A DNA stretch of 46,391 nucleotides. It comes from Flavobacterium haoranii (GTDB lineage Bacteria; Bacteroidota; Bacteroidia; Flavobacteriales; Flavobacteriaceae). The DNA lies in the NCBI GenBank assembly GCA_003246205.1, contig QKBC01000007.1:1-46391 (forward strand). Reading direction: 5' to 3'. Of this stretch, positions 1-8,449 are shown one piece after another. The notes under the pieces were generated by a model that was not told where the DNA came from, did no database searches, and worked only from the letters and a program-made list of their open reading frames with translations. Made by a program: the position numbers and the translations under genes. The number at the start of each line of letters is the position of its first letter. The stretch's first letter is position 1.

Positions 1-1320
1 ACCAATACGGGCATCACCAATGGTAAAGTATTTATAATTTGAAGTGCTGTAATTTTTGCTGGCAAATTTTTCTCTGCTCCAATTAATATGATTACCGGAA
101 ATAGGAACAGAACCTGTGAACCCGATGGCTATCAAAACCAAATCGCAAGGAATCGTTCGGCTGGTGTTTGCTACAAGTTCTTTGGTTCGGTTTCCGTGTT
201 GGTCAAAACCAAGAGTCACTTCACTAATAGTGATGGAAATGATCGCTTTATTTTCGTCAACATTGAATTGGGTGGCGTAATTTTTAAAAATGCGTTGGCT
301 TCCTTCTTCGTGAGAAGTCGAATCTTTGTATTGATAAGCATCTAAAGGCCAAGGCGTTTTTTCGGAACGCTCCTTGGGTGGTTTTTCGTGATAATCCAAT
401 TCGGTAACGGATAAAGCTCCTTCTCGATTGGCTGTTCCGATACAGTCAGAACCGGTATCGCCACCGCCAATTACCACAACGTGTTTTCCGTTGGCATTGA
501 TTTCTTTTGAGTTGATTTCGCCAGAAACTAATTTATTGGTTTCCGTTAAATATTCCATAGCATAATGAGCGTTGGTGAAATTTTCTAAAGGAATATCATA
601 CTGACGTTCTTTTTGTGCACCAATAGCAAATATGATTTTGTCGAATTGCTGTTCGAGTTCCGTTAGCTGAATGTCTTTTCCGATTTCAGTTTGGGAATGA
701 AATTCAATTCCGGCTTCTTTTAACAGCTCGATTCTTCTTTTGACTACCGATTTGTTCAGTTTGAAATCGGGAATACCGTATGTCAACAAACCACCAAATT
801 CTTTATCTTTTTCGTAAACAGCAACACTATAACCATACGAATTTAAATAGTAAGCAGCCGCTAAACCAGCAGGACCAGAACCAATGATAGCAATTTTAAT
901 TCCGTTTTGTTCTTTCGTTTTTTCGTTGAAAATCCAATTGTTTTCAAACGCTTTTTCGATTATCGTTTTTTCGATTTCTTCAATGGTTACCGCATCACTA
1001 TTAATGCCTAAAACACAACCTTGTTCGCAAGGAGCAGGGCAAATTCTTCCGGTAAACTCGGGAAAAGGATTGGTTTTCGACAAAATATGATAGGCATCTT
1101 GCCAACGACCTTCGAAAGCCGCTTTGTTAAAATCAGAAATATTATTGTCCAACGGACATTTGTAATGACAAAACGGAACGCCGCAATCCATGCAACGAGC
1201 CGATTGTTCTTGTTCGTTTTTCGAGTCAAAAGGAGAAGTGAATTCGGTAAAATGTTTTACTCTTTCTGCTACTTCTTGTTTTTGAGGTAATACTCTTTTA
1301 TATTTTAAAAATCCGTCCAT
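1..1320 (-). CDS. gltD: Glutamate synthase small subunit GltD, partial (C-terminus beyond left edge)
   Basis: This is the NAD(P)H- and FAD-binding small subunit of glutamate synthase, which passes electrons to GltB for making glutamate from glutamine and 2-oxoglutarate. The frame reads from ATG at 1320 (MDGFLKYKRV) without a stop to base 1, giving 440 codons. The family is usually about 460-490 residues, so the last few dozen are missing. Two cysteine clusters typical of its 4Fe-4S sites are visible: Cys43, 46, 51 and 55, then Cys94, 98 and 102 in CPAPCEQGC. A dinucleotide-binding GSGPAG lies at 147-152, a second GGGDTGSD motif is in the middle, and TIGDARIG at the window edge matches the C-terminal FAD-contact region. 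It starts 11 bp after the gltB stop, so the two form a gltBD operon. The call is secure; the cofactor (NADH or NADPH) cannot be told. Confidence 0.95.
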   Translation of the reverse strand, partial: MDGFLKYKRVLPQKQEVAERVKHFTEFTSPFDSKNEQEQSARCMDCGVPFCHYKCPLDNNISDFNKAAFEGRWQDAYHILSKTNPFPEFTGRICPAPCEQGCVLGINSDAVTIEEIEKTIIEKAFENNWIFNEKTKEQNGIKIAIIGSGPAGLAAAYYLNSYGYSVAVYEKDKEFGGLLTYGIPDFKLNKSVVKRRIELLKEAGIEFHSQTEIGKDIQLTELEQQFDKIIFAIGAQKERQYDIPLENFTNAHYAMEYLTETNKLVSGEINSKEINANGKHVVVIGGGDTGSDCIGTANREGALSVTELDYHEKPPKERSEKTPWPLDAYQYKDSTSHEEGSQRIFKNYATQFNVDENKAIISITISEVTLGFDQHGNRTKELVANTSRTIPCDLVLIAIGFTGSVPISGNHINWSREKFASKNYSTSNYKYFTIGDARIG

Positions 1321-1331
1321 TTCAGTTTCAT

Positions 1332-4300
1332 TTAGTATTCTGCAACTTTTGTTTGGGTTGCCAAAATGATTTTTTTGTATTCGCTAGGAATTAATTTCAC
1401 AAAGTGATGTTTGGTAACGTTCCAATCGGCTAAAATTTCTTTTCCGAGTGTACTATTGGTTAATCGAATGTGCTCCTGAATTTTATCGAACAGAAATTCG
1501 TGTTCGTTAGTGGTGATTTCATCGAATTCTAACATTTCGAAATTTATCATAGCTTCTAAATTTTCTTGCGTTTTGTAGAGATACGCAATTCCTCCGCTCA
1601 TTCCGGCACCAAAATTTTTACCAATGGTTCCTAGAACAATCACTTTTCCTCCGGTCATATATTCGCAACCATGTGCACCAACGCCTTCCACAATTACATC
1701 GGCACCTGAATTACGAACCGCAAAGCGTTCGCCGGCACGTCCGTTAATAAAAACATTTCCGGAAGTTGCACCATATAAAGCAACATTACCTACGATGGAA
1801 TTTTCTCGCGATAAAAAGGTTGCTTCTTTTGCTTTTTTAGCGACCAATTGACCGCCTGAAAGTCCTTTTCCAAAATAATCGTTGGCTTGACCAATTAAAT
1901 TTAAGAACAAATTAGTATGTGCAAAAGCACCAAAACTTTGTCCGGCAGAGCCAATGAAATTCAATTTGATATACGGTGTTTTTTCAAGATTTTCCTTTTC
2001 ATATTTTACCATGTAATGAGATAAGGTAGTTCCAACACTTCGATCTAAATTGAAAATGGTGTAATTTTTTTCGATGAAGTTTTCGCCTTTGAAACGCGGA
2101 AAAATTTCGTCTACAATTCGTTGGTTTAAACTTCCTTCCAAATTAAAAGCTTGACAACTAAAAATATGATTCGGAATGTTATAAGTGTTGTGCGCTTTAT
2201 ACAAAAGAGTGTCTAAGTTTAGTGTTTTGGTTTTCCAAATGGTACTGCTATTTGGATCTACTTTTAAAACATCTACTTGACCAACCATTTCATTAATGGT
2301 TCGGAAACCAAGAGAAGCCATAATTTCGCGAAGTTCCGTAGCAATATGCGTAAAATAATTAATGACATATTCGGGTTTGCCTTTGAACAATTCGCGCAAT
2401 GTTTTGTTTTGGGTTGCAACACCAACCGGACACGTATTGGTATGACATTTTCGCATCATAATACAACCTTGCGTAATCAAAGCCGCAGTAGAAATGCTCC
2501 ATTCTTCGGCACCTAAAAGCGTAGCAATAGCAATATCTTTAGCCGTACGCAATTGACCATCGGTTTGTAAAACGACACGATCGCGTAAACCATTCATTAC
2601 CAAAGTTTGATTGGCTTCTGCCAAACCTAATTCCCACGGCAAACCTGCATGTTGAATAGAACTAATAGGCGAAGCTCCCGTTCCGCCATCGTAACCCGAA
2701 ATCATGATAGCCTCGGCTTTTGCTTTTACCACTCCGGCAGCAATTGTTCCTACGCCCGCTTTGGAAACCAATTTTACATTGATTCTGGCCGAAGGATTAG
2801 CCGATTTTAAATCATAAATAAGTTGGGCTAAATCTTCAATAGAATAAATATCATGATGTGGTGGTGGTGAAATCAAACTCACGCCCGGTGTGGAATGACG
2901 CACTTTTCCAATCCATTCGTCTACTTTATAACCCGGAAGTTGTCCGCCTTCGCCTGGTTTTGCACCTTGAGCAACTTTAATTTGGATTTCGTTGGCTTCC
3001 GTTAAATATTCGATAGTTACACCAAATCTTCCTGAAGCAACTTGCTTAACCGCAGATCGCATTTCTGTTTTTTCGTAACGAATAGGATCTTCGCCACCTT
3101 CACCTGAATTGGATTTTCCGCCAATTTTATTCATGGCAACAGCTAAGGAAGTGTGCGCTTCCCACGACAATGAACCAAAGGACATAGCTCCGGTTGAAAA
3201 TCTTTTTAAAATGGAAGTTACCGATTCGACTTCTTCCAACGGAACGCTTATTCGTTTTCTGAATTTTAATAAGTTGCGAAGTGAAATTTTTTCGCTTGAA
3301 TTGACTAATTCGGCAAATTGTTTATATTGTTGGTAATCGTTTTTCCAAGCTGATTGTTGTAATAAATGGATAACTTCCGGCGAAAGTAAATGTTTTTCAC
3401 CTTCTTTATTCCATTGGAAAAAACCACCGGTTGTTAAATAATGTTCGTTAAAATCGTAAGCATAGTGATGCTTTTGCAGAATTTCTTTAGCAATATCATC
3501 AAAGTTTAAGCCTTCAATACGAGAAACCGTTCCGGTGAAAGCATATTGAATCACTTCGTTGTGAATACCAACGGCTTCAAATATCTGGGCACCGTGATAC
3601 GATTGTAGTGTCGAAATTCCCATTTTTGAGAAAATCTTCAACAAACCGTCGTTGATTGATTTGGTGAAATTTTTATAGTAATATGCTTTTTCGTCTTCTT
3701 TTTGATATTTTTCGCAATAGGCATCAATGGAAGCAAAAGCCATATATGGATTGACCACATTGGCTCCGTAACCAATTAAAGTGGCGAAATGATGCGAATT
3801 TAGAACATCGCCAGCTTCAACGGCAATTCCGGTTCTAACGCGTAACTTTTTACGAGTTAAATGATGATGTATAGTTCCGACTGCTAATAAGGATGGAATC
3901 GGAGCCCATTTATCACCAGAATTTCTATCGGAAATAATTAAAATATTAATTCCTTCGTCTAACAACGCTTTGTCAGCTTCTTTACAAATTTTTCGTAGTG
4001 CTTCACGTAATCGTCCTGGTTTTCCATCGGCTTCAAAAACGGCATTGATTTGTTTGCTTCTGAAATTGGTATGATCAACTTGGCGAAGAGCTTCTAATTG
4101 TTCGTTTGTAACCACCGGATGTTCAAAAGTAATTTGTTTACAATGTGCAGGAGTTGTCGATAAAATATTGAACGAACGACCAATACTCGTATTCAGCGAC
4201 ATCATGATGCGTTCGCGAAGCGGATCAATGGGCGGATTGCTGACTTGCGCAAAATGTTGCTTGAAATAATTACTCAAATGTTGGGGTTTATCGGAAAGGA

Positions 4301-5813
4301 TTGCCAAAGGCGAATCGAATCCCATAGAACCAATAGGCTCTTTGCCAGAAGTAATCGTTTCCACTAAATGGCGGTCGATATCTTCTTCGCTAAAGCCAAA
4401 CATTTTCTGTTTCACAAACAAGTCTTCCGGGTTTTCAATTGCATACGAATTGTTGCGTTTCGGAAGTTGTTCAATACTGATTTCGTTATTGGAAATCCAA
4501 GTTTTATAGGGTTTTTGGTTGACGATTTCTGCTTTTACTTCATCATCTTCAATAAAACGTTCTTTGTTTAAATCGATTAAAAATATTTTTCCCGGTTCCA
4601 AACGCCCTTTACGTTCGATATTTTCTTCTTCTATGGGTAAAGCGCCCGCTTCGGATGATAAAATGATTCGGCCATCTTTAGTAAAACAAAAGCGTGACGG
4701 GCGTAATCCGTTTCGATCTAAAGTCGCACCTACAAAATCACCATTGGTAAAACACAAAGAAGCCGGACCGTCCCAAGGTTCTATTAACGAAGCGTGATAT
4801 TGGTAAAAATTGCGTTTGGCTTCGTCCATGTTTTTATCTTCTTGCCAAGCTTCCGGAATCAACATCATCATGCTATACGGCATACTTCTTCCGGCTTGAT
4901 AGAGCAATTCTAACATATTATCTAAATTGGCAGAATCGGAATTTTTATGATTGACCACCGGATTTAAAGTCGCAATGTCTTTTGGAGAAAAATGCGAAGA
5001 TTCAATATGATTTTGGAACGATTGCATCCAGTTTACATTTCCTTGAATGGTGTTGATTTCGCCATTGTGTGCCAAAAAGCGGAACGGTTGAGCCAAATGC
5101 CATTTCGGAAACGTATTGGTAGAAAATCGGGAGTGAATTAAAATAACTTTCGATTTGTACAACGGATTGGACACATCCAAAAAATATTCTTTTACTTGAA
5201 AAGTGGTTAATTGACCTTTGTATACAATGGTTTTTGACGAAAACGAAGCGATGTAGAAATTTTCATCGGTTAGACTAAATCTCAAGTGGATGGTTTTCGT
5301 GATTTCTTTTCGTAAAACATATAGACGACGTTCAAATTCACGTGATTCATTAGAAAATTCCGAGTGAGAAACGAAAAGTTGCTCGATGGCGGGTTCGGTT
5401 TGTTTTGGGGCATTACCCAAAGTTCCGTTGTTTACAGGAACTTTTCGGTAGCCCAATAAATCAAAACCTCTATTTTCTAAAATAGCATTAATTGTCTCGC
5501 GGCATAAAGCACGTAGTTTTTTATCTTTCGGAAAGAAAATCATCCCTACGCCATAATGCCCTTTTTCAGGTAATTCTATACCGATTTTTATCAATTCATT
5601 TCTGAAAAACTCGTCAGGAACTTGGGTTAAAATTCCGGCGCCATCTCCCGAACAAGAATCAATACCTGTACCACCTCTGTGTTCCATATTTTCCAGCATA
5701 GTAATTCCATCAGCAACTAGTTGGTGGTTGGCATCACCTTTTACCTGAGCAATAAATCCTATTCCGCATGAATCATGTTCAAATGAACTTCTATATAAAC
5801 CTTGATCTTTCAT
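1332..5813 (-). CDS. gltB: Glutamate synthase large subunit GltB
   Basis: This is the large subunit of glutamate synthase, with glutaminase and FMN-dependent synthase activities. It has 1493 residues, a normal length for the bacterial alpha subunit. The N-terminus carries HDSCGIGF; Cys16 is the expected amidotransferase nucleophile, exposed after removal of a 15-residue propeptide. The central region has the FMN-domain signature GGKSNSGEGGEDP. The 3Fe-4S cysteines are Cys1117, Cys1123 and Cys1128 in the CX5CX4C pattern. The C-terminal glycine-rich beta-helix domain includes EGVGAHGCEYMTGG. The ATG at 5813 is the only sensible start because it precedes the catalytic Cys by the usual short propeptide. 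It is first in a gltB-gltD operon. A palindrome 18 bp upstream suggests transcriptional control. Confidence 0.97.
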   Translation of the reverse strand: MKDQGLYRSSFEHDSCGIGFIAQVKGDANHQLVADGITMLENMEHRGGTGIDSCSGDGAGILTQVPDEFFRNELIKIGIELPEKGHYGVGMIFFPKDKKLRALCRETINAILENRGFDLLGYRKVPVNNGTLGNAPKQTEPAIEQLFVSHSEFSNESREFERRLYVLRKEITKTIHLRFSLTDENFYIASFSSKTIVYKGQLTTFQVKEYFLDVSNPLYKSKVILIHSRFSTNTFPKWHLAQPFRFLAHNGEINTIQGNVNWMQSFQNHIESSHFSPKDIATLNPVVNHKNSDSANLDNMLELLYQAGRSMPYSMMMLIPEAWQEDKNMDEAKRNFYQYHASLIEPWDGPASLCFTNGDFVGATLDRNGLRPSRFCFTKDGRIILSSEAGALPIEEENIERKGRLEPGKIFLIDLNKERFIEDDEVKAEIVNQKPYKTWISNNEISIEQLPKRNNSYAIENPEDLFVKQKMFGFSEEDIDRHLVETITSGKEPIGSMGFDSPLAILSDKPQHLSNYFKQHFAQVSNPPIDPLRERIMMSLNTSIGRSFNILSTTPAHCKQITFEHPVVTNEQLEALRQVDHTNFRSKQINAVFEADGKPGRLREALRKICKEADKALLDEGINILIISDRNSGDKWAPIPSLLAVGTIHHHLTRKKLRVRTGIAVEAGDVLNSHHFATLIGYGANVVNPYMAFASIDAYCEKYQKEDEKAYYYKNFTKSINDGLLKIFSKMGISTLQSYHGAQIFEAVGIHNEVIQYAFTGTVSRIEGLNFDDIAKEILQKHHYAYDFNEHYLTTGGFFQWNKEGEKHLLSPEVIHLLQQSAWKNDYQQYKQFAELVNSSEKISLRNLLKFRKRISVPLEEVESVTSILKRFSTGAMSFGSLSWEAHTSLAVAMNKIGGKSNSGEGGEDPIRYEKTEMRSAVKQVASGRFGVTIEYLTEANEIQIKVAQGAKPGEGGQLPGYKVDEWIGKVRHSTPGVSLISPPPHHDIYSIEDLAQLIYDLKSANPSARINVKLVSKAGVGTIAAGVVKAKAEAIMISGYDGGTGASPISSIQHAGLPWELGLAEANQTLVMNGLRDRVVLQTDGQLRTAKDIAIATLLGAEEWSISTAALITQGCIMMRKCHTNTCPVGVATQNKTLRELFKGKPEYVINYFTHIATELREIMASLGFRTINEMVGQVDVLKVDPNSSTIWKTKTLNLDTLLYKAHNTYNIPNHIFSCQAFNLEGSLNQRIVDEIFPRFKGENFIEKNYTIFNLDRSVGTTLSHYMVKYEKENLEKTPYIKLNFIGSAGQSFGAFAHTNLFLNLIGQANDYFGKGLSGGQLVAKKAKEATFLSRENSIVGNVALYGATSGNVFINGRAGERFAVRNSGADVIVEGVGAHGCEYMTGGKVIVLGTIGKNFGAGMSGGIAYLYKTQENLEAMINFEMLEFDEITTNEHEFLFDKIQEHIRLTNSTLGKEILADWNVTKHHFVKLIPSEYKKIILATQTKVAEY

Positions 5814-5831
5814 AATTTAATTCTGATTTTC

Positions 5832-5853
5832 ATCACAAAAAGTAGTTTGTGAT
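5832..5853. promoter_or_regulatory. Perfect palindrome at the gltB promoter, candidate operator
   Basis: Arms ATCACAAA and TTTGTGAT (8 bp each, perfect) are separated by AAGTAG, centred about 30 bp before the gltB start. On the minus strand the left arm overlaps a near-consensus -7 element (TACTTTTTG, 5844-5836), with a TTG at 5866-5864 exactly 19 bp further upstream. This is the geometry of a repressor site over a promoter, although a 5'-leader hairpin is also possible. The half-sites are in the reverse order of a CRP site. Adjacent to it, 5852-5879 holds an imperfect inverted repeat (ATAGTCCG with CGGAACTAT) spanning the predicted -33. Confidence 0.45.
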
Positions 5854-5990
5854 AGTCCGATTCCAACGAACGGAACTATTAAATTATAAAAAAAATATCA
5901 AATACAGAGAAGTGTTGAAAAGAATTAGTGAAAATATAACATAATGTTGTAAAAAATAGAATTACTTTAAAAAAAAGGTGTAAAAAATGC

Positions 5991-6018
5991 AAAAAAAAGG
6001 AGTGCATTTTGCACTCCT
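5991..6018 (-). terminator. Rho-independent terminator of the acyl-CoA dehydrogenase gene
   Basis: A perfect 9-bp stem (AGGAGTGCA at 5998-6006 with TGCACTCCT at 6010-6018) has a 3-nt loop. On the minus strand it is followed by a run of T (A-run 5991-5998 on the plus strand). It lies 25 bp beyond the stop codon. Confidence 0.9.
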
Positions 6019-6043
6019 CAATTTTATAAAAGAAAGGTATGGA

Positions 6044-7183
6044 TTAGTTAACAATACCTCTTGAAATAACGATTTTTTGGATTTCTGAAGTTCCTTCGTA
6101 AATCTGAGTAATTTTAGCATCACGCATCATACGCTCTACATGATATTCACGAACATAACCGTTTCCGCCGTGAATTTGAACTGCTTCTGTAGTTACTTCC
6201 ATTGCAGTTGTTGAGGCATATAATTTTGCCATAGCTCCTGATAAAGAAATGTCTTGACCACAATCTTTTTCGTAAGCGGCTTTGAAACACAACATTCTGG
6301 CAGCCGTGATATGTGTAGCCATATCCGCTAATTTGAAAGCAATAGCTTGGTGTTGGATAATTGGTTTTCCGAATGCTTTTCTTTCTTGAGCATATTTTAA
6401 GGCTAATTCGTAAGCTCCTGAAGCAATACCTAAAGCTTGTGAAGCGATACCGATACGTCCGCCGTTTAATACTCCCATAGCAAAATTAAATCCGAAACCA
6501 TCTTCACCAATTCTATTTTCTTTTGGGACTTTTACGTCGGTAAACATCAAGGAGTGTGTGTCGGATCCACGAATTCCCATTTTATTTTCTTTTGGACCAA
6601 TCTCAAAACCTTCCCATCCTTTTTCAACGATGAAAGCATTGATTCCTTTGTGCCCTTTTTCAGGATGTGTATGAGCAATTACAATGTAAGTTGAAGCATT
6701 TCCCCCATTTGTAATCCAGTTTTTAGTACCATTTAACAAATAGTAGTCTCCCATATCTTTTGCAGTAGTTCTTTGTGAAGTAGCATCAGAACCGGCTTCT
6801 GGCTCTGATAAACAAAAAGCACCAATAACATCTCCTTGTGCTAGTGGAACCAAGTATTTTTGTTTTTGTTCTTCACTACAATATTTTTCTAATCCGGCAC
6901 AAACTAAAGAGTTATTTACAGACATAATAACAGCAGCAGAAGCATCAATTTTAGCGATTTCTTCCATAGCTAAAACGTAAGAAACGCTATCTAAACCAGC
7001 TCCACCATATTTAGGATCTACCATCATTCCCAAAAATCCTAGTTCTGCCATTTTTTTTACTTGTTCGTACGGGAAAATAGAATGCTCATCGCGTTCAATA
7101 ACTCCCGGTAAAAGTTCTGTTTGAGCAAAATCACGAGCCGCTTGTTGGATCATTAATTGCTCCTCGGTAAGTTTTAAATCCAT
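6044..7183 (-). CDS. Acyl-CoA dehydrogenase (short-chain/butyryl type)
   Basis: This FAD-dependent enzyme oxidises acyl-CoA to 2-enoyl-CoA and passes electrons to ETF. At 379 residues it matches the short- and branched-chain acyl-CoA dehydrogenase family throughout: an N-terminal helical domain, the substrate/FAD region CLSEPEAGSDA, WITNGG, and the C-terminal IYEGTSEIQK. Glu363 in that motif is at the position of the catalytic base in short-chain enzymes. It is a single-gene unit with a consensus-like promoter upstream (7227-7257) and a strong terminator downstream. It is divergent from anmK. The family call is secure; the chain-length preference is inferred only from resemblance. Confidence 0.95.
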   Translation of the reverse strand: MDLKLTEEQLMIQQAARDFAQTELLPGVIERDEHSIFPYEQVKKMAELGFLGMMVDPKYGGAGLDSVSYVLAMEEIAKIDASAAVIMSVNNSLVCAGLEKYCSEEQKQKYLVPLAQGDVIGAFCLSEPEAGSDATSQRTTAKDMGDYYLLNGTKNWITNGGNASTYIVIAHTHPEKGHKGINAFIVEKGWEGFEIGPKENKMGIRGSDTHSLMFTDVKVPKENRIGEDGFGFNFAMGVLNGGRIGIASQALGIASGAYELALKYAQERKAFGKPIIQHQAIAFKLADMATHITAARMLCFKAAYEKDCGQDISLSGAMAKLYASTTAMEVTTEAVQIHGGNGYVREYHVERMMRDAKITQIYEGTSEIQKIVISRGIVN

Positions 7184-7226
7184 ATTATTTGAATAAGTTG
7201 TTTGATTTTTTTGTAAAAATAGTCCC

Positions 7227-7257
7227 CAAATGTAACTATAAATTATTAGACTTTCAA
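7227..7257 (-). promoter_or_regulatory. Promoter of the acyl-CoA dehydrogenase gene
   Basis: On the minus strand, TTG (7257-7255), 20 bp, then TACATTTG (7234-7227) fits the Bacteroidota consensus TTG-N19-TAnnTTTG. The predicted start is a few bases downstream, leaving a leader of about 40 nt. Confidence 0.7.
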
Positions 7258-7279
7258 TAAGTATTTGTATTTTTAGCCC

Positions 7280-8356
7280 ATGCAGAAAGAAAGCTATTTT
7301 GTATTGGGAGTAATGTCCGGAACGTCCTTGGATGGTGTTGATATTGCTTATATTAATTTAACTAAAAAAGGAGAAAATTGGCAATATGTCGTTTTTGAAT
7401 CCGAAACAATTCCTTATAAAAAAAAGTGGGTAAAATTGCTTAACGATGCCATTGGTTTTTCAGAATCGGAATTAGAAAAAACAAATGAAGAATATACAGT
7501 ATTGTTAGCATCTATTATTCGAGATTTTATTGAAAAACATAAAATTGAAAATTTGGATGCAGTTTGTTCGCATGGACATACTATTTTGCATCAACCCCAA
7601 AATGGTTTTACACTTCAAATTGGTAATCTTCCTTTTATTGCTGAAATTTTGAATCAAACAGTTGTGTGTGATTTTAGAGTTCAGGATGTTGAACTGAAAG
7701 GTCAAGGAGCACCTTTGGTTCCTATTGGAGATAAATTACTTTTTTCAGATTATGATTATTGCTTGAATTTAGGTGGATTTTCGAATATTTCATTTGATGT
7801 TAATGAAAAACGTGTTGCCTATGATATTTCACCAGTGAATACAGTTCTGAATTTCTATGCAGAAAAATTAGGATTTTCTTATGATGATGGTGGAAAATTG
7901 GCAGAAAGCGGAAATTTGAATGAAGATTTGTTTGACGAACTCAATCAGTTGGTATTTTATAGCGAATCATATCCTAAATCACTAGGAAAAGAATATGTCA
8001 ATCAAATAATCTTCCCGATACTACAGAGATATAATATTTCACCAAAAGATGTGCTAAGAACTTTTACTGAGCATATCGCTTTTCAAATCACACAAAATGT
8101 TCGTGGAAATAGTAATGTTTTGGTAACAGGAGGCGGTGCTTATAATTCTTTTTTAATACGAAATTTGCAAAAAAATAAACCTACGGTAAATTGGGTTGTT
8201 CCAGATGATAAAGTTATTCAGTTTAAAGAAGCTCTAGTTTTTGCCCTTTTGGGAGTTTTAAAACTGAGAAATGAAGTAAATGTTTTAGCTTCGGTAACCG
8301 GAGCTTTGTACGACCATTCATCAGGGAAAATTTGGTTGCAAAAAGATAAAAAATAG
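7280..8356 (+). CDS. anmK: Anhydro-N-acetylmuramic acid kinase AnmK
   Basis: AnmK hydrolyses and phosphorylates 1,6-anhydro-MurNAc to MurNAc-6-phosphate with ATP, a step in peptidoglycan recycling. The protein has 358 residues, close to the family norm. The N-terminal ATP-binding motif GVMSGTSLDGVD is at residues 10-21. Asp182 sits where the catalytic aspartate is expected, in DISPVN instead of the proteobacterial DTGPGN. A second glycine-rich loop, VTGGGAYN, is near residue 285. It is cytosolic and divergent from the acyl-CoA dehydrogenase gene, with no other recycling gene beside it. The start is the first ATG, and the leader is A/T-rich without a Shine-Dalgarno motif. Confidence 0.93.
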   Translation: MQKESYFVLGVMSGTSLDGVDIAYINLTKKGENWQYVVFESETIPYKKKWVKLLNDAIGFSESELEKTNEEYTVLLASIIRDFIEKHKIENLDAVCSHGHTILHQPQNGFTLQIGNLPFIAEILNQTVVCDFRVQDVELKGQGAPLVPIGDKLLFSDYDYCLNLGGFSNISFDVNEKRVAYDISPVNTVLNFYAEKLGFSYDDGGKLAESGNLNEDLFDELNQLVFYSESYPKSLGKEYVNQIIFPILQRYNISPKDVLRTFTEHIAFQITQNVRGNSNVLVTGGGAYNSFLIRNLQKNKPTVNWVVPDDKVIQFKEALVFALLGVLKLRNEVNVLASVTGALYDHSSGKIWLQKDKK

Positions 8357-8381
8357 TGAAAAAGTGTCGTTTTAAAAATCA

Positions 8382-8427
8382 TTGACAGATTTCAGAAAAG
8401 CAAATTTTCTTTGCTTATATTTGTCAA
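8382..8427 (+). promoter_or_regulatory. Promoter region of the Glu/Leu/Phe/Val dehydrogenase gene with nested dyads
   Basis: A -7-like element TATATTTG lies at 8416-8423, 26 bp before the ATG at 8450. No TTG occurs at the usual 17-23 bp upstream. An inner dyad AAGCAAA/TTTGCTT (8398-8416, 5-nt gap) touches the -7 element. An outer dyad TTGACAGAT/ATTTGTCAA (8382-8390 and 8419-8427, one mismatch) brackets it. The lack of a -33 element together with the dyads suggests regulator-dependent control. Confidence 0.5.
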
Positions 8428-8449
8428 ACTTTAAAACATAACCATAAAA

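Noticed and set aside
1008..1290. Open frames on both strands within gltD and many others opposite gltB, porU and the cargo gene
   Set aside because: They lie in alternate frames of well-supported genes and have no recognisable motifs.
5832..5853. CRP-type binding site at gltB
   Set aside because: A CRP site has TGTGA before TCACA; here the half-sites are in the opposite order, so I kept it only as an unknown palindrome.
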